This document shows, in pieces, positions 52,881-62,170 of a DNA stretch of 63,872 nucleotides (positions within the stretch are counted from its first letter, which is position 1; the number at the start of each line of letters is the position of its first letter). The translations under genes were made by a program, and so were the position numbers. The stretch spans positions 1 to 63,872 of the forward strand of contig JANXWK010000034.1 of the NCBI GenBank assembly GCA_025351165.1, read 5' to 3'. This stretch comes from Hyphomicrobiales bacterium (GTDB lineage Bacteria; Pseudomonadota; Alphaproteobacteria; Rhizobiales; Beijerinckiaceae). The notes beneath the pieces were generated by a model. It was given only the letters and a program-made list of their open reading frames with translations. It was not told the DNA's origin and did no database searches.

Positions 52881-55601
52881 TTACGCGGCAAGCTGCCTGA
52901 GCACATAGTGAAGAATTCCACCATTTTTGTAATAATCCAGCTCATCCAGCGTATCAATCCGGCATAAAACTGGCACTTTTTTAAAACTGCCATCAGCGGA
53001 AGTAATAATGGCTTCCAGCATTTGACGAGGCTTGACTGTTGTTAACCCTTCAATGGAGACAGTCTCATTACCCGATAAATTCAAGGACGCCCAGCTTGTG
53101 CCCTCTACAAATGTAAGCGGCACTACGCCCATACCAACCAGATTAGAGCGATGGATACGCTCAAAGCTCTGCGCAATAACAGCTCTGACACCCAACAGTT
53201 TTGTACCTTTTGCGGCCCAGTCACGGGATGACCCATTACCATATTCAGCACCTGCAAATACAACCAGAGGCACTTTTTCGACAGCATATTTCATGGCTGC
53301 ATCAAAAATGGTCATATCAGCATTTGATGGATAATGCCGTGTCATGCCACCCTCAGCTACACTGCCATCAGCTGCTTTCATGATGAAGTTCTTGATACGG
53401 ATATTGGCAAAAGTGCCCCGCATCATAATTTCATGATTGCCGCGACGTGTACCGTACTGGTTGAAATCAGCAGGAACAACCTTATGCTCCATCAGATATT
53501 TACCTGCAGGCGATGATGCTTTTATGGAGCCAGCAGGAGAAATATGGTCGGTAGTAATTTTATCTCCAAACAAAGCCAGAATATGTGCGTTTTTAATGTC
53601 TGTCACGGGGACTGGCGTTTTGGTGATGCCTTCAAAATAGGGCGGGTTCTGCACATAGGTTGATTCCATATCCCAGGCATAGGTCTCACTTTCGGGTGTT
53701 TTAACCTTAGCCCAGTTTTCATCACCCTTGAATACATCTGCATATTTTGCCTTGAACAGTTTTTTGGTTACGAACTTGGAAATATAACTCTGAATTTCCT
53801 TGTTTGTCGGCCATATATCCTTTAGATAAACAGGCTTGCCTTTTTTATCATGGCCTAAAGGTTCAGATGAAATATCAATCTGCATAGAGCCAGCAAGAGC
53901 ATAAGCAACAACCAAAGGTGGGGATGCCAGATAGTTGGCCTGTACATCGGGAGACACACGCCCCTCAAAATTACGGTTGCCAGACAGAACAGCCGCCGCC
54001 ACAACACCATTATCGTTGATAGCTTTTGAGATTTCTGGTGCTAAAGGCCCAGAATTTCCAATACAGGTAGTACACCCAAAACCAACAAGATTAAAGCCGA
54101 GTTTATCAAGATCATCTTGAAGGCCTGCGTTTGAAAGATACTCGGCCACAACCTGAGAACCAGGTGCAAGGGAAGTTTTAACCCATGGCTTAACCTTGAG
54201 ACCTTTTGCCAGAGCATTACGAGCCAATAATCCAGCTCCAATCAGCACATTTGGATTGGACGTATTGGTGCAGGACGTAATGGCAGCAATGACAACATCG
54301 CCATGTCCGATATCAAAGTTTTTATCTTCCACTTTGTAGCGGCTTCCAATGTCAGCCACTTTTTTATACTCGACGTCCATGGCAGAAATGAAGCCTGCTT
54401 TTGCATCAGTCAGTGCAACGCGGCCTTCTGGGCGTTTAGGGCCAGCTAAGGAGGGAAGCACAGATCTAAGGTCAAGCTCTATGATATCTGTAAACACAGG
54501 TTCTGGGGATGAGGAAGTGCGAAACATGCCCTGCGCCTTGGTGTATTTCTCAACCAATGCAATCCGCTCTGATTTGCGACCAGTTGTTTCCAGATATTCA
54601 AGTGTATCTTTATCCGTTGCAAAAAATCCGCAAGTGGCGCCATATTCTGGTGCCATATTTGCAATTGTTGCCCGATCTGAAAGAATAAGGTTATTAAGAC
54701 CAGCACCAAAAAATTCGACAAATTTGCCAACAACACCTTTTTTACGCAGCATTTGCGTGACTGTCAAAACAAGGTCTGTTGCGGTTACACCTTCCTTGAG
54801 TTTGCCAGTTAACCTGAAGCCAATAACTTCTGGCAGAAGCATGGACTGAGGTTGTCCAAGCATGGCAGCCTCAGCTTCAATGCCGCCTACCCCCCAACCA
54901 AGAACAGCCAGACCATTGACCATGGTTGTATGGCTATCTGTACCCACAAGTGTATCTGGATAGGCAACCTCAACTGTTTCTGTTTTACCTTTGGAATTTG
55001 TAACAGTTTCTTTACGTGTCCAGACTGTCTGGGACAGATATTCAAGATTGACCTGATGGCAGATGCCTGTGCCAGGTGGCACAACGCGGAAATTGTCGAA
55101 TGCACCCTGTCCCCATTTTAAAAATTTGTAACGCTCTTGATTCTGCTCGTATTCGCGCTTTACATTTTGATCAAGTGATTTAGGTGTCCCAAAATAATCG
55201 ACAACAACAGAATGATCAATTACCAGATCTACGGGCACAAGTGGATTAATCTGAGAAGGCGTCCCTCCCAAAGTGTTCATGCCATCACGCATGGCCGCAA
55301 GATCAACAACAGCTGGTACACCAGTAAAATCCTGCATCAGAACGCGGGCGGGGCGAAACCCAATCTCTGCCTGTTCTTTGCCCTTATTATCAAGCCAAGC
55401 CACAAAGGCCTGGATATCCTTTGCCGTAACAGAACGACCATCTTCATTGCGAAGCATGTTTTCAAGAAGAACTTTCATGGAAACCGGAAGGTTGGAAATA
55501 CCCTCCAGGCCATTTTTTTCGGCATCTTTTAAAGAATAGTAAATGTAGGTTTTATCACCAACTTTAAGTTTTTTACGGGCTTTGAAACTGTTTAAAGACA
55601 T
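52881..55601 (-). CDS. acnA: Aconitate hydratase AcnA
   Basis: A 906-residue monomeric aconitase, isomerising citrate to isocitrate in the TCA cycle. The 4Fe-4S ligands are in ITSCTNTSNP and FGCTTCIGNSG. Typical segments are VDLVIDHSVVVDYFG, TLVGTDSHTTMVNGLAVLGWG and EYGNGSSRDWAAKGTKLLGV. ATG 55601 (MSLNSFKARKKL) is used; a longer frame to 55721 would add 40 residues that translate a tRNA-like remnant. It adjoins ccmA divergently, a conserved Hyphomicrobiales neighbourhood. Confidence 0.97.
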   Translation of the reverse strand: MSLNSFKARKKLKVGDKTYIYYSLKDAEKNGLEGISNLPVSMKVLLENMLRNEDGRSVTAKDIQAFVAWLDNKGKEQAEIGFRPARVLMQDFTGVPAVVDLAAMRDGMNTLGGTPSQINPLVPVDLVIDHSVVVDYFGTPKSLDQNVKREYEQNQERYKFLKWGQGAFDNFRVVPPGTGICHQVNLEYLSQTVWTRKETVTNSKGKTETVEVAYPDTLVGTDSHTTMVNGLAVLGWGVGGIEAEAAMLGQPQSMLLPEVIGFRLTGKLKEGVTATDLVLTVTQMLRKKGVVGKFVEFFGAGLNNLILSDRATIANMAPEYGATCGFFATDKDTLEYLETTGRKSERIALVEKYTKAQGMFRTSSSPEPVFTDIIELDLRSVLPSLAGPKRPEGRVALTDAKAGFISAMDVEYKKVADIGSRYKVEDKNFDIGHGDVVIAAITSCTNTSNPNVLIGAGLLARNALAKGLKVKPWVKTSLAPGSQVVAEYLSNAGLQDDLDKLGFNLVGFGCTTCIGNSGPLAPEISKAINDNGVVAAAVLSGNRNFEGRVSPDVQANYLASPPLVVAYALAGSMQIDISSEPLGHDKKGKPVYLKDIWPTNKEIQSYISKFVTKKLFKAKYADVFKGDENWAKVKTPESETYAWDMESTYVQNPPYFEGITKTPVPVTDIKNAHILALFGDKITTDHISPAGSIKASSPAGKYLMEHKVVPADFNQYGTRRGNHEIMMRGTFANIRIKNFIMKAADGSVAEGGMTRHYPSNADMTIFDAAMKYAVEKVPLVVFAGAEYGNGSSRDWAAKGTKLLGVRAVIAQSFERIHRSNLVGMGVVPLTFVEGTSWASLNLSGNETVSIEGLTTVKPRQMLEAIITSADGSFKKVPVLCRIDTLDELDYYKNGGILHYVLRQLAA

Positions 55602-55640
55602 ATGGTTTCTCATTAGGTTCGGGGTTGGACAGGGTTGGTT

Positions 55641-55670
55641 CCGTAGGGGTTCAAATCCCTCCGGCACGAG
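55641..55670 (+). other. tRNA 3'-end-like remnant between acnA and ccmA
   Basis: The stretch 55641-55670 reads like the T arm and acceptor end of a tRNA: GGGG-TTCAAAT-CCCT makes a four-pair T stem and a standard T loop (55650-55656), followed by CCGGCAC and GA where CCA would be. No matching 5' acceptor, D arm or anticodon arm is found upstream, so it is not a whole tRNA. Translated on the minus strand it yields the EGFEPLRN-type peptide typical of mis-called tRNA frames. It may be a remnant of an integration or rearrangement. Confidence 0.45.
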
Positions 55671-55850
55671 ATCATGCGCATCGCCTTGGGAGTGCCCAAG
55701 CATTGTTTCCAAAGTCCCCATGTTGATTGTTTAAAAAGCTGGTATTCTAAATAATCGACACGCGATGCAAACCTGACTGTGGTATAGAACAATTTATAAA
55801 AACTCGCTACATTCAAAATAGTAAACATGATCATAAGAGTGCCATAAATT

Positions 55851-56480
55851 TTGCCTTTGGAACCATTTCATCCTATTTTAACCCTGTCAGGGGTTGGTAT
55901 CTCCTGCACACGCGGTGAGCGGCGCCTTTTTAAAGACATAAATTTTCAAATCTGCAGCGGTGAATCGCTCATAGTGTCAGGGGCAAACGGCGTTGGTAAA
56001 TCATCCCTGTTGCGAATTATGACTGGATTATTGCGCCCGACTAGCGGTCAAATAAAAATTGATACTCTAGCAGAAGGAGAGCCGGTTTTTTCAATAATGC
56101 ACTATTTGGGACATCAAAATAGTTTACGTGACCCTTTAACGCCTGTCGAAAATCTTGTATTTTTGAGAAGCTTGCTTGATGTTGGTAATCCTGCTGGAAA
56201 TATTGAAGATGCTCTTGAAACTGTTGGTGCTGTAAAGTTTTCCAATTTGCCAACAGGTGTTCTCTCTGCTGGTCAAAAACGGCGTGTGTCTTTGGCTAGC
56301 CTGCTTATTTGCAACCGCCCTGTATGGATACTGGATGAGCCTACATCAGCCCTTGATGCATCGGCGCAAATCATGTTTGCAGATGTAATGGCCTCACATT
56401 GCGCAAGAGGAGGAATCATTATTGCTGCAACGCATCTGCCGCTGGGTATAAAAGCCCAGGAACTGAGGCTACAACTATGA
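55851..56480 (+). CDS. ccmA: Haem exporter ATP-binding protein CcmA
   Basis: A 209-residue ABC ATPase of the cytochrome c maturation system. The Walker A motif is VSGANGVGKSSLL, the signature is LSAGQKRRVSLASLL and Walker B is PVWILDEPTSALD. CcmA with CcmB and CcmC releases haem-loaded CcmE on the outer side of the inner membrane, supplying c-type cytochromes such as the one at 8599-9159. The start is TTG 55851. Its stop overlaps the ccmB start (ATGA). No ccmC follows; purH comes next, so the operon is shortened here. Confidence 0.95.
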   Translation: MPLEPFHPILTLSGVGISCTRGERRLFKDINFQICSGESLIVSGANGVGKSSLLRIMTGLLRPTSGQIKIDTLAEGEPVFSIMHYLGHQNSLRDPLTPVENLVFLRSLLDVGNPAGNIEDALETVGAVKFSNLPTGVLSAGQKRRVSLASLLICNRPVWILDEPTSALDASAQIMFADVMASHCARGGIIIAATHLPLGIKAQELRLQL

Positions 56481-57127
56481 TCCGTGCCCTCCTTACCCGA
56501 GAGCTGAAACTTGCTGCCCGTATTGGTGGAGGGGCAGAACTCGGGTTAATGTTTTTTCTCATTCTTGTGGCAGTCATTCCCTTTGCCATAGGGCCTGAGT
56601 CCCGCATCCTGGCTAAATTAGCACCTGCAATTTTATGGATTGCCGCTTTGCTTGCAACTTTACTTGGACTTGACAGGTTTTTTCAGGCTGATGAAGATGA
56701 TGGTATTCTAGACCTGTTTTTAATGAGCAATACACCACTTGAATTGCTCATACTTGTGAAAGCATTTGCGCATTGGCTTGTAACTGGATTGCCCTTGGCA
56801 CTGGCTGCACCCCTGTTTGGATTAATGCTATCGCTTGAACCTGCCTTGATGCCTTCACTTGTATTGACATTACTGATCGGCACGCCAACTCTTACATTGA
56901 TTGGTATGATAGGCGCAGCTCTAACTGTCACATTGAGAAAAGGTGGAATGCTGCTATCTGTGCTGATTTTGCCTTTTACAATTCCAGCGCTGATTTTTGG
57001 CGTCGCCGCTGTTAACAGCGATGCTGTTTTTAATGTACCTTTATTGTTTTTGGCAGCAATAGCTTTAACTATGTTGGTCATTGCACCTGTTGCCAGCGCA
57101 GCAGCATTGAGGCTGGGCAGGGAATAA
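56477..57127 (+). CDS. ccmB: Haem exporter permease CcmB
   Basis: A 216-residue integral membrane protein with about six helices. The start MIRALLTRELKLAARIGGGAEL and the GPESRILAKLAPAILWIAALLATLLGLDRFF segment are typical of CcmB, as is FQADEDDGILDLFLMSNTPLELLILVKAFAHWL. It is the membrane partner of CcmA. ATG 56477 is used because the family starts there and overlaps the ccmA stop by 4 bp. It converges on purH. Confidence 0.95.
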   Translation: MIRALLTRELKLAARIGGGAELGLMFFLILVAVIPFAIGPESRILAKLAPAILWIAALLATLLGLDRFFQADEDDGILDLFLMSNTPLELLILVKAFAHWLVTGLPLALAAPLFGLMLSLEPALMPSLVLTLLIGTPTLTLIGMIGAALTVTLRKGGMLLSVLILPFTIPALIFGVAAVNSDAVFNVPLLFLAAIALTMLVIAPVASAAALRLGRE

Positions 57128-57160
57128 TTGGAGCATGGTTTATTTTCGTTGAAACCTACT

Positions 57161-58753
57161 CTAATGCCTGAAGTGCCTGTGCCCTGTAAACACCATGGCT
57201 AAACCTGCCTTGTCTGCAGCGTCAATCACTTCATTATCGCGCATGGAGCCGCCTGGCTGAATAATGGCCGTTGCGCCAGCTTCAGCCGCCGCCAATAGTC
57301 CATCAGCAAAGGGGAAGAATGCATCTGATGCCACAACAGACCCTTTCGCCAGGCTTTCTGGCAAGCTTTCAGCTCTGGCAGCTTCCCCTGCTTTCCAGGC
57401 TGCAATGCGCGAAGAATCAACGCGGCTCATCTGGCCTGCGCCAATACCTACTGTCGCGCCATTACGCACGTAAACAATAGCATTCGATTTTACATGCTTA
57501 GCCACGCGGAAGGCAAAGCGCAAATCTGCCAGTTCACGTGTTGAAGGTGCACGTTTTGTAACAACTTTAAGCATCATATCTTCTACAACAGCATTGTCAC
57601 GCCCCTGCACTAACAAGCCGCCTGCAACTGATCGAACCACAATGCCAGGGCTTCGTGGATTGGCAAGACCTCCAGTTACCAGCAGGCGTAAGTTCTTTTT
57701 TGCAGCAATAATGGCAATCGCTTCATCAGTTGCACTTGGTGCAATAATAACTTCTGTAAACACTTCACAAATTGCACGTGCGGATTCAGCATCCAACATG
57801 CGGTTAAGGGCAATAATACCACCAAACGCCGATGTTGGATCACAGCGCAAAGCTGCATGATAGGCCTCAATCACAGTTGATGCTTTAGCTACACCGCAGG
57901 GATTTGCATGTTTTATAATTGCAACTGCTGCGGTTTTAAGTGGGTCAAACTCGCTGACAAGTTCAAAAGCTGCATCAGTATCATTTACATTATTGAATGA
58001 GAGCTTTTTGCCCTGTAATTGGCGCGCTGTGGTCACACCAAATCGTGTTTCAGCAGTTTTATAGAAACCTGCCACCTGATGCGGGTTTTCACCATAACGC
58101 ATGGCTTCAATCAAACTGCCGCCGACAGCCCTGAATTGTGGTGTTGGCTCATTGATTTCAGCCATAAGCCAATTGGAGATTGCAGCATCGTAAACAGCAG
58201 TTCTGGAATAGGCTTTTGCTGCCAATGTTTTACGAAGGGTAAGTGTTGTAGCGCCATTATTGGCTTCCATTTCACTGATGATGCGCATGTAATCGCTGCT
58301 ATCAACCACTACGGCAACATCTGCATGATTTTTGGCTGCTGCCCTAATCATGGCAGGTCCACCAATATCAATATTTTCTATGCAATCATCATAAGGCTTG
58401 CCAACTGCAATTGTTGCTTCAAACGGGTAGAGATTGACGACTAGCAGATCAATCGGCTGAATATCATGCGCAAGCATTGATGCCTCATGTTCACGATTGC
58501 CACGAATGGCCAGCAATCCACCATGCACTTTTGGATGAAGGGTTTTAACCCGCCCATCCATCATTTCAGGAAACAGCGTTACTTCTGACACATCCAGAAC
58601 CGGCAAACCAGCATCTGACAAGGCTTTATGTGTCCCCCCTGTTGAGATCAAAACTACACCCAAAGCGTGAAGCCCAGTTGCAAATTCTACCAATCCAGAT
58701 TTATCAGAAACAGATAAAAGGGCGCGTCTGATGGTACGTAACTCATGTGACAT
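57161..58753 (-). CDS. purH: Bifunctional AICAR formyltransferase / IMP cyclohydrolase PurH
   Basis: A 530-residue enzyme for the last two steps of IMP synthesis. The N-terminal IMP cyclohydrolase domain (MGS-like, with [20 protein letters not shown] and [19 protein letters not shown]) is followed by the AICAR formyltransferase domain (from about residue 200, with [25 protein letters not shown] and [20 protein letters not shown]). Both active sites look complete. It is followed by no co-directional purine gene; the membrane protein gene 19 bp upstream may share its transcript. Confidence 0.97.
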   Translation of the reverse strand: MSHELRTIRRALLSVSDKSGLVEFATGLHALGVVLISTGGTHKALSDAGLPVLDVSEVTLFPEMMDGRVKTLHPKVHGGLLAIRGNREHEASMLAHDIQPIDLLVVNLYPFEATIAVGKPYDDCIENIDIGGPAMIRAAAKNHADVAVVVDSSDYMRIISEMEANNGATTLTLRKTLAAKAYSRTAVYDAAISNWLMAEINEPTPQFRAVGGSLIEAMRYGENPHQVAGFYKTAETRFGVTTARQLQGKKLSFNNVNDTDAAFELVSEFDPLKTAAVAIIKHANPCGVAKASTVIEAYHAALRCDPTSAFGGIIALNRMLDAESARAICEVFTEVIIAPSATDEAIAIIAAKKNLRLLVTGGLANPRSPGIVVRSVAGGLLVQGRDNAVVEDMMLKVVTKRAPSTRELADLRFAFRVAKHVKSNAIVYVRNGATVGIGAGQMSRVDSSRIAAWKAGEAARAESLPESLAKGSVVASDAFFPFADGLLAAAEAGATAIIQPGGSMRDNEVIDAADKAGLAMVFTGHRHFRH

Positions 58754-58772
58754 TTATAAAACTCAATTCTAT

Positions 58773-59342
58773 TCAGCTCATTTTACGGCGCAGAGCCTTG
58801 GCACGACGGATTATTTTTTCCAGCATATCTGTATTCTGGGGCAGATATTTTGCCAAGATATTCTTTAAAACATTTATGCTTGCATGAAGGTTATTTTTTA
58901 AGATTTTAATACGCTCTAAAGCTGGTTGAATTTCCTTTAATGCCCAATTTTTTGCAGTCATACACATATCGTATGTCCAGGCAATAAGCCTGAACTGCAT
59001 GAGTTTTGGTTTGCAGGTTTCAAATAGAAACGCGATAACACCCAGCCCTATGATTTTCGCAGCCAGAAATACCAGAGCTCCTGCAATAATATGCCCTTTG
59101 GCAAAAAGCCAGAGGCCTACAAACTTAAACGGCTCCAGGATAACAACAGGAACCAGAAAAATAAGAAGTGTGGGCCAAGGTGATAAGGGTTGAACTTTTT
59201 CAACGATCCACGCCTTGGCTGCCTCAAGTGGAATGGCTGCAATAACCCGTTTCGTGAGCGCAGCCATGTGATTCCAAAGCCATGTTTCTATGAGAAACAA
59301 AATGGCCAGAAGAACCCAGAATGATTTTTTTACAGCATGCAT
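58773..59342 (-). CDS. Conserved membrane protein of unknown function
   Basis: A 189-residue protein with an N-terminal helix (about residues 8-27), two or three more hydrophobic segments (PTLLIFLVPVVILEPFKFVGLWLF and AGALVFLAAKIIGLGVIAFLF), and a basic C-terminal part (KPKLMQFRLIAWTYDMCMTAKNWALKEIQPALERIK) that is probably cytoplasmic and helical. Similar proteins are found in other Hyphomicrobiales as hypothetical membrane proteins. I cannot assign a function. It lies between lpd and purH, all in the same direction. Confidence 0.75.
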   Translation of the reverse strand: MHAVKKSFWVLLAILFLIETWLWNHMAALTKRVIAAIPLEAAKAWIVEKVQPLSPWPTLLIFLVPVVILEPFKFVGLWLFAKGHIIAGALVFLAAKIIGLGVIAFLFETCKPKLMQFRLIAWTYDMCMTAKNWALKEIQPALERIKILKNNLHASINVLKNILAKYLPQNTDMLEKIIRRAKALRRKMS

Positions 59343-59400
59343 TAAATTTGCTTTTGAAGATTCCAGATAAAAATCACTGACTACCTTTTATGAAAGTATA

Positions 59401-60798
59401 CTACATATGGAGTGCACGTTTATCTACTGCAAGAGCAGCTTCTTTAACTGCCTCTGACATGGTGGGATGTGCGTGGCAGGTACGGGCCAAATCTTCCGCA
59501 GAGCCACTAAACTCCATCAGGACAACTGCTTCATGAATGATATCGCCAGCGCCAGCACCAATAATATGTACACCCAGCACACGATCAGTTGCACTATCGG
59601 CCAATACCTTGACCTGCCCCTCGGTCGCCCGATTTGCGCGTGCCCTGCCATTTGCAGTGAAGGGAAATTTGCCGATCTTGTAAGCAATATTGGCAGCTTT
59701 TAGCTCTTCTTCAGTTTTACCAACAGAGGCAACCTCTGGATTGGTATAGACAACACTTGGAATGACATTATAGTTTACATGACCATGTTGGCCTGCAATA
59801 ATTTCAGCCACTGCCACACCCTCATCTTCTGCCTTATGGGCAAGCATGGGACCGCGCACAACATCGCCAATGGCATAAATGCCAGCTATGCTGCTGGCAA
59901 AATGATCATTAACAACCACTTGCCCGCGCTCCATTGCAATGCCAGCTTCTTCCAGCCCCAAACCATACGTATATGGACGGCGGCCTGTTGCGACCAGCAC
60001 AATATCAGCTTCCAGCGTCTGCGCTTCGCCTCCAGCTACAGGTTCAAACGTAACTGTTACGCCAGTATCTGATTTCACAACGCCTGTGACTTTGCTTGAA
60101 AATTTAAAGCTTAAACCCTGTTTTTCAATTATACGCTGAAACTGCTTGGCCGTATCTGTGTCCATACCAGCCAAAATACGATCAGCGTACTCAATAAAGG
60201 TAACTTGTGCGCCTAATCTGCGCCAAACTGAGCCAAGCTCAAGACCAATAACGCCTGCGCCTATGACAACAAGTTTTTTTGGCACGGAGCCAAGCTCCAG
60301 AGCACCTGTTGAGGAAACAATGGTTTTTTCATCAATTTCAACATTGCCAAGTTTTGCAACTTCTGAACCAGTCGCAATGACAATGTTTTTGGTGTCCAGC
60401 ACTGTAACTGTACCATCTGCGGCTGTGACTTCCACCTTGCCAGCGGCTAGAATTTTACCCGTGCCGATATGCGGCTCAACTTTGTTTTTCTTGAGCAGAA
60501 ATCCAACACCATCCACGTTGGATTTTACAGTATCAGCCTTGTGTTTCATCATGTTAGCAAGATTAAGCTTTGGAGCTGGGACATCAATGCCCAAATCTGC
60601 AAAGCCATGGCCAGCCTCATCAAACAGTTCTGATGCGTGAAGCAAGGCTTTTGATGGTATGCAGCCAATATTTAGGCATGTACCACCAAATGTTGCCCAT
60701 TTCTCAATTATTGCCGTTTTAAGTCCAAGCTGCGCTGCACGAATGGCACAGACATAACCACCAGGACCAGAACCAATAACGACGAGATCGTAAGACAT
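59401..60798 (-). CDS. lpd: Dihydrolipoyl dehydrogenase (E3)
   Basis: A 465-residue FAD-dependent disulphide oxidoreductase that reoxidises lipoyl groups of 2-oxoacid dehydrogenase complexes. The FAD-binding VVIGSGPGGYVCAIRAAQLG, the redox cysteines C41 and C46 in GGTCLNIGCIPSKALL, the NAD-binding VVIGAGVIGLELGSVWRRLG and the catalytic His in HAHPTMSEAVKEA are present. It follows sucA-sucB in the same direction and so is the E3 of the 2-oxoglutarate complex. Confidence 0.97.
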   Translation of the reverse strand: MSYDLVVIGSGPGGYVCAIRAAQLGLKTAIIEKWATFGGTCLNIGCIPSKALLHASELFDEAGHGFADLGIDVPAPKLNLANMMKHKADTVKSNVDGVGFLLKKNKVEPHIGTGKILAAGKVEVTAADGTVTVLDTKNIVIATGSEVAKLGNVEIDEKTIVSSTGALELGSVPKKLVVIGAGVIGLELGSVWRRLGAQVTFIEYADRILAGMDTDTAKQFQRIIEKQGLSFKFSSKVTGVVKSDTGVTVTFEPVAGGEAQTLEADIVLVATGRRPYTYGLGLEEAGIAMERGQVVVNDHFASSIAGIYAIGDVVRGPMLAHKAEDEGVAVAEIIAGQHGHVNYNVIPSVVYTNPEVASVGKTEEELKAANIAYKIGKFPFTANGRARANRATEGQVKVLADSATDRVLGVHIIGAGAGDIIHEAVVLMEFSGSAEDLARTCHAHPTMSEAVKEAALAVDKRALHM

Positions 60799-60930
60799 GG
60801 AAATGCTTTCTTAAGTAAAATAGAGGTTTCGAATTTATACATAAATTATTGCTGCAAACGGAGCACTACAATTCAGTCTTGAATAATTCTCAGAACTGTT
60901 TGTCGCGCTACGCTCGCAATAACGCTGAAC

Positions 60931-62139
60931 CTATAGATCCAGAACCAGACGTGCTGGATCTTCCAAAGCTTCTTTGACGCGTACAAGGAAAGTCACAGCT
61001 TCTTTACCATCCACAATACGATGATCATAGCTTAAAGCTAAGTACATCATTGGGCGAACCACAATCTGGCCATTAACCGCCATTGGACGCTCCTGAATTT
61101 TATGCATCCCCAGAATGCCAGATTGCGGTGCATTGAGGATGGGTGTTGACATGAGCGAACCATAAATACCACCATTGGTGATAGTAAATGTACCACCCTG
61201 CATTTCATCAATTTTGAGCTGTCCGTCACGGGCGCGTTTGCCAAAATCAGCAATGGTTTTTTCAATCTGAGCCAAGCCCATTTGGTCGGCGTTACGCACA
61301 ACTGGCACAACCAGGCCTTTTTCTGTGCCCACTGCAATGCCCACATGATAGTAGTTTTTATAAACGAGATCATTGCCATCAATCTCGGCATTCACGCCTG
61401 GCAGCTCTTTTAAGGCTTGTGTGCAGGCTTTAACAAAAAAGCTCATAAAGCCAAGTTTGGTACCATGTTTTTTCTCAAACATGTCTTTGTATTTTGTACG
61501 AAGCGCCATGACTTCGCTCATGTCCACCTCATTGAAAGTGGTCAGCATGGCAGCTGTATTTTGGGCTTCTTTGAGGCGACGCGCAATGGTCTGGCGCAGT
61601 TTGGTCATTTTAACGCGCTCTTCACGAGGAGCATCATCTTGCGAAGACGGAGCACGCATCATGACTGGTGCTGGCGTTGCAACAGGCTTTGCCAAGGCTG
61701 CGAGCACGTCTTCTTTAAGCACCTGCCCACGTTTGCCAGAGCCATCTGACACTGACAGGCTATTTTCTGCCATCATTTTGGCAGCGGACGGCGCTGGAGG
61801 CATTGAACTTGGTGCAGCAGGGGCTTGTGGCGTAGATGGCGCTGAAACAGGAGCGGCAGCTTTGAGCGCTTCAACAGCAACTGGTGTAGCAACACCCACG
61901 CCCCCTTCTGCAATTGATCCAAGCAGCGCATTTACGCCAACAGTTTCGCCCTCTTTGGCAATAATATCACCCAGTATACCAGAGGCTGGTGAATTAACTT
62001 CCAGCGTTACTTTGTCAGTTTCAAGCTCCACCAATGGCTCATCCGTCTTAACAGTATCACCAGGTTTTTTAAACCAGCGACCAATCGTTGCCTCTGATAC
62101 GGATTCACCTAAAGTTGGAACGCGAATTTCGGTTGTCAT
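60931..62139 (-). CDS. sucB: 2-oxoglutarate dehydrogenase E2 (dihydrolipoyl succinyltransferase)
   Basis: A 402-residue E2 subunit. The N-terminal lipoyl domain has the lipoylated Lys43 in [14 protein letters not shown], an Ala/Pro linker follows (about 85-125), then the E3-binding domain (with [26 protein letters not shown]) and the catalytic domain with [20 protein letters not shown] 62139 is used; a frame open to 62202 would add an unlikely 21-residue leader. It lies 31 bp after sucA. Confidence 0.97.
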   Translation of the reverse strand: MTTEIRVPTLGESVSEATIGRWFKKPGDTVKTDEPLVELETDKVTLEVNSPASGILGDIIAKEGETVGVNALLGSIAEGGVGVATPVAVEALKAAAPVSAPSTPQAPAAPSSMPPAPSAAKMMAENSLSVSDGSGKRGQVLKEDVLAALAKPVATPAPVMMRAPSSQDDAPREERVKMTKLRQTIARRLKEAQNTAAMLTTFNEVDMSEVMALRTKYKDMFEKKHGTKLGFMSFFVKACTQALKELPGVNAEIDGNDLVYKNYYHVGIAVGTEKGLVVPVVRNADQMGLAQIEKTIADFGKRARDGQLKIDEMQGGTFTITNGGIYGSLMSTPILNAPQSGILGMHKIQERPMAVNGQIVVRPMMYLALSYDHRIVDGKEAVTFLVRVKEALEDPARLVLDL

Positions 62140-62170
62140 AATATGTGTCTCGAAAATGTTAGAGAAAAAA

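Noticed and set aside
55602-55721. 40-residue N-terminal extension of AcnA
   Set aside because: It translates the tRNA-like remnant, and the family N-terminus begins at ATG 55601.
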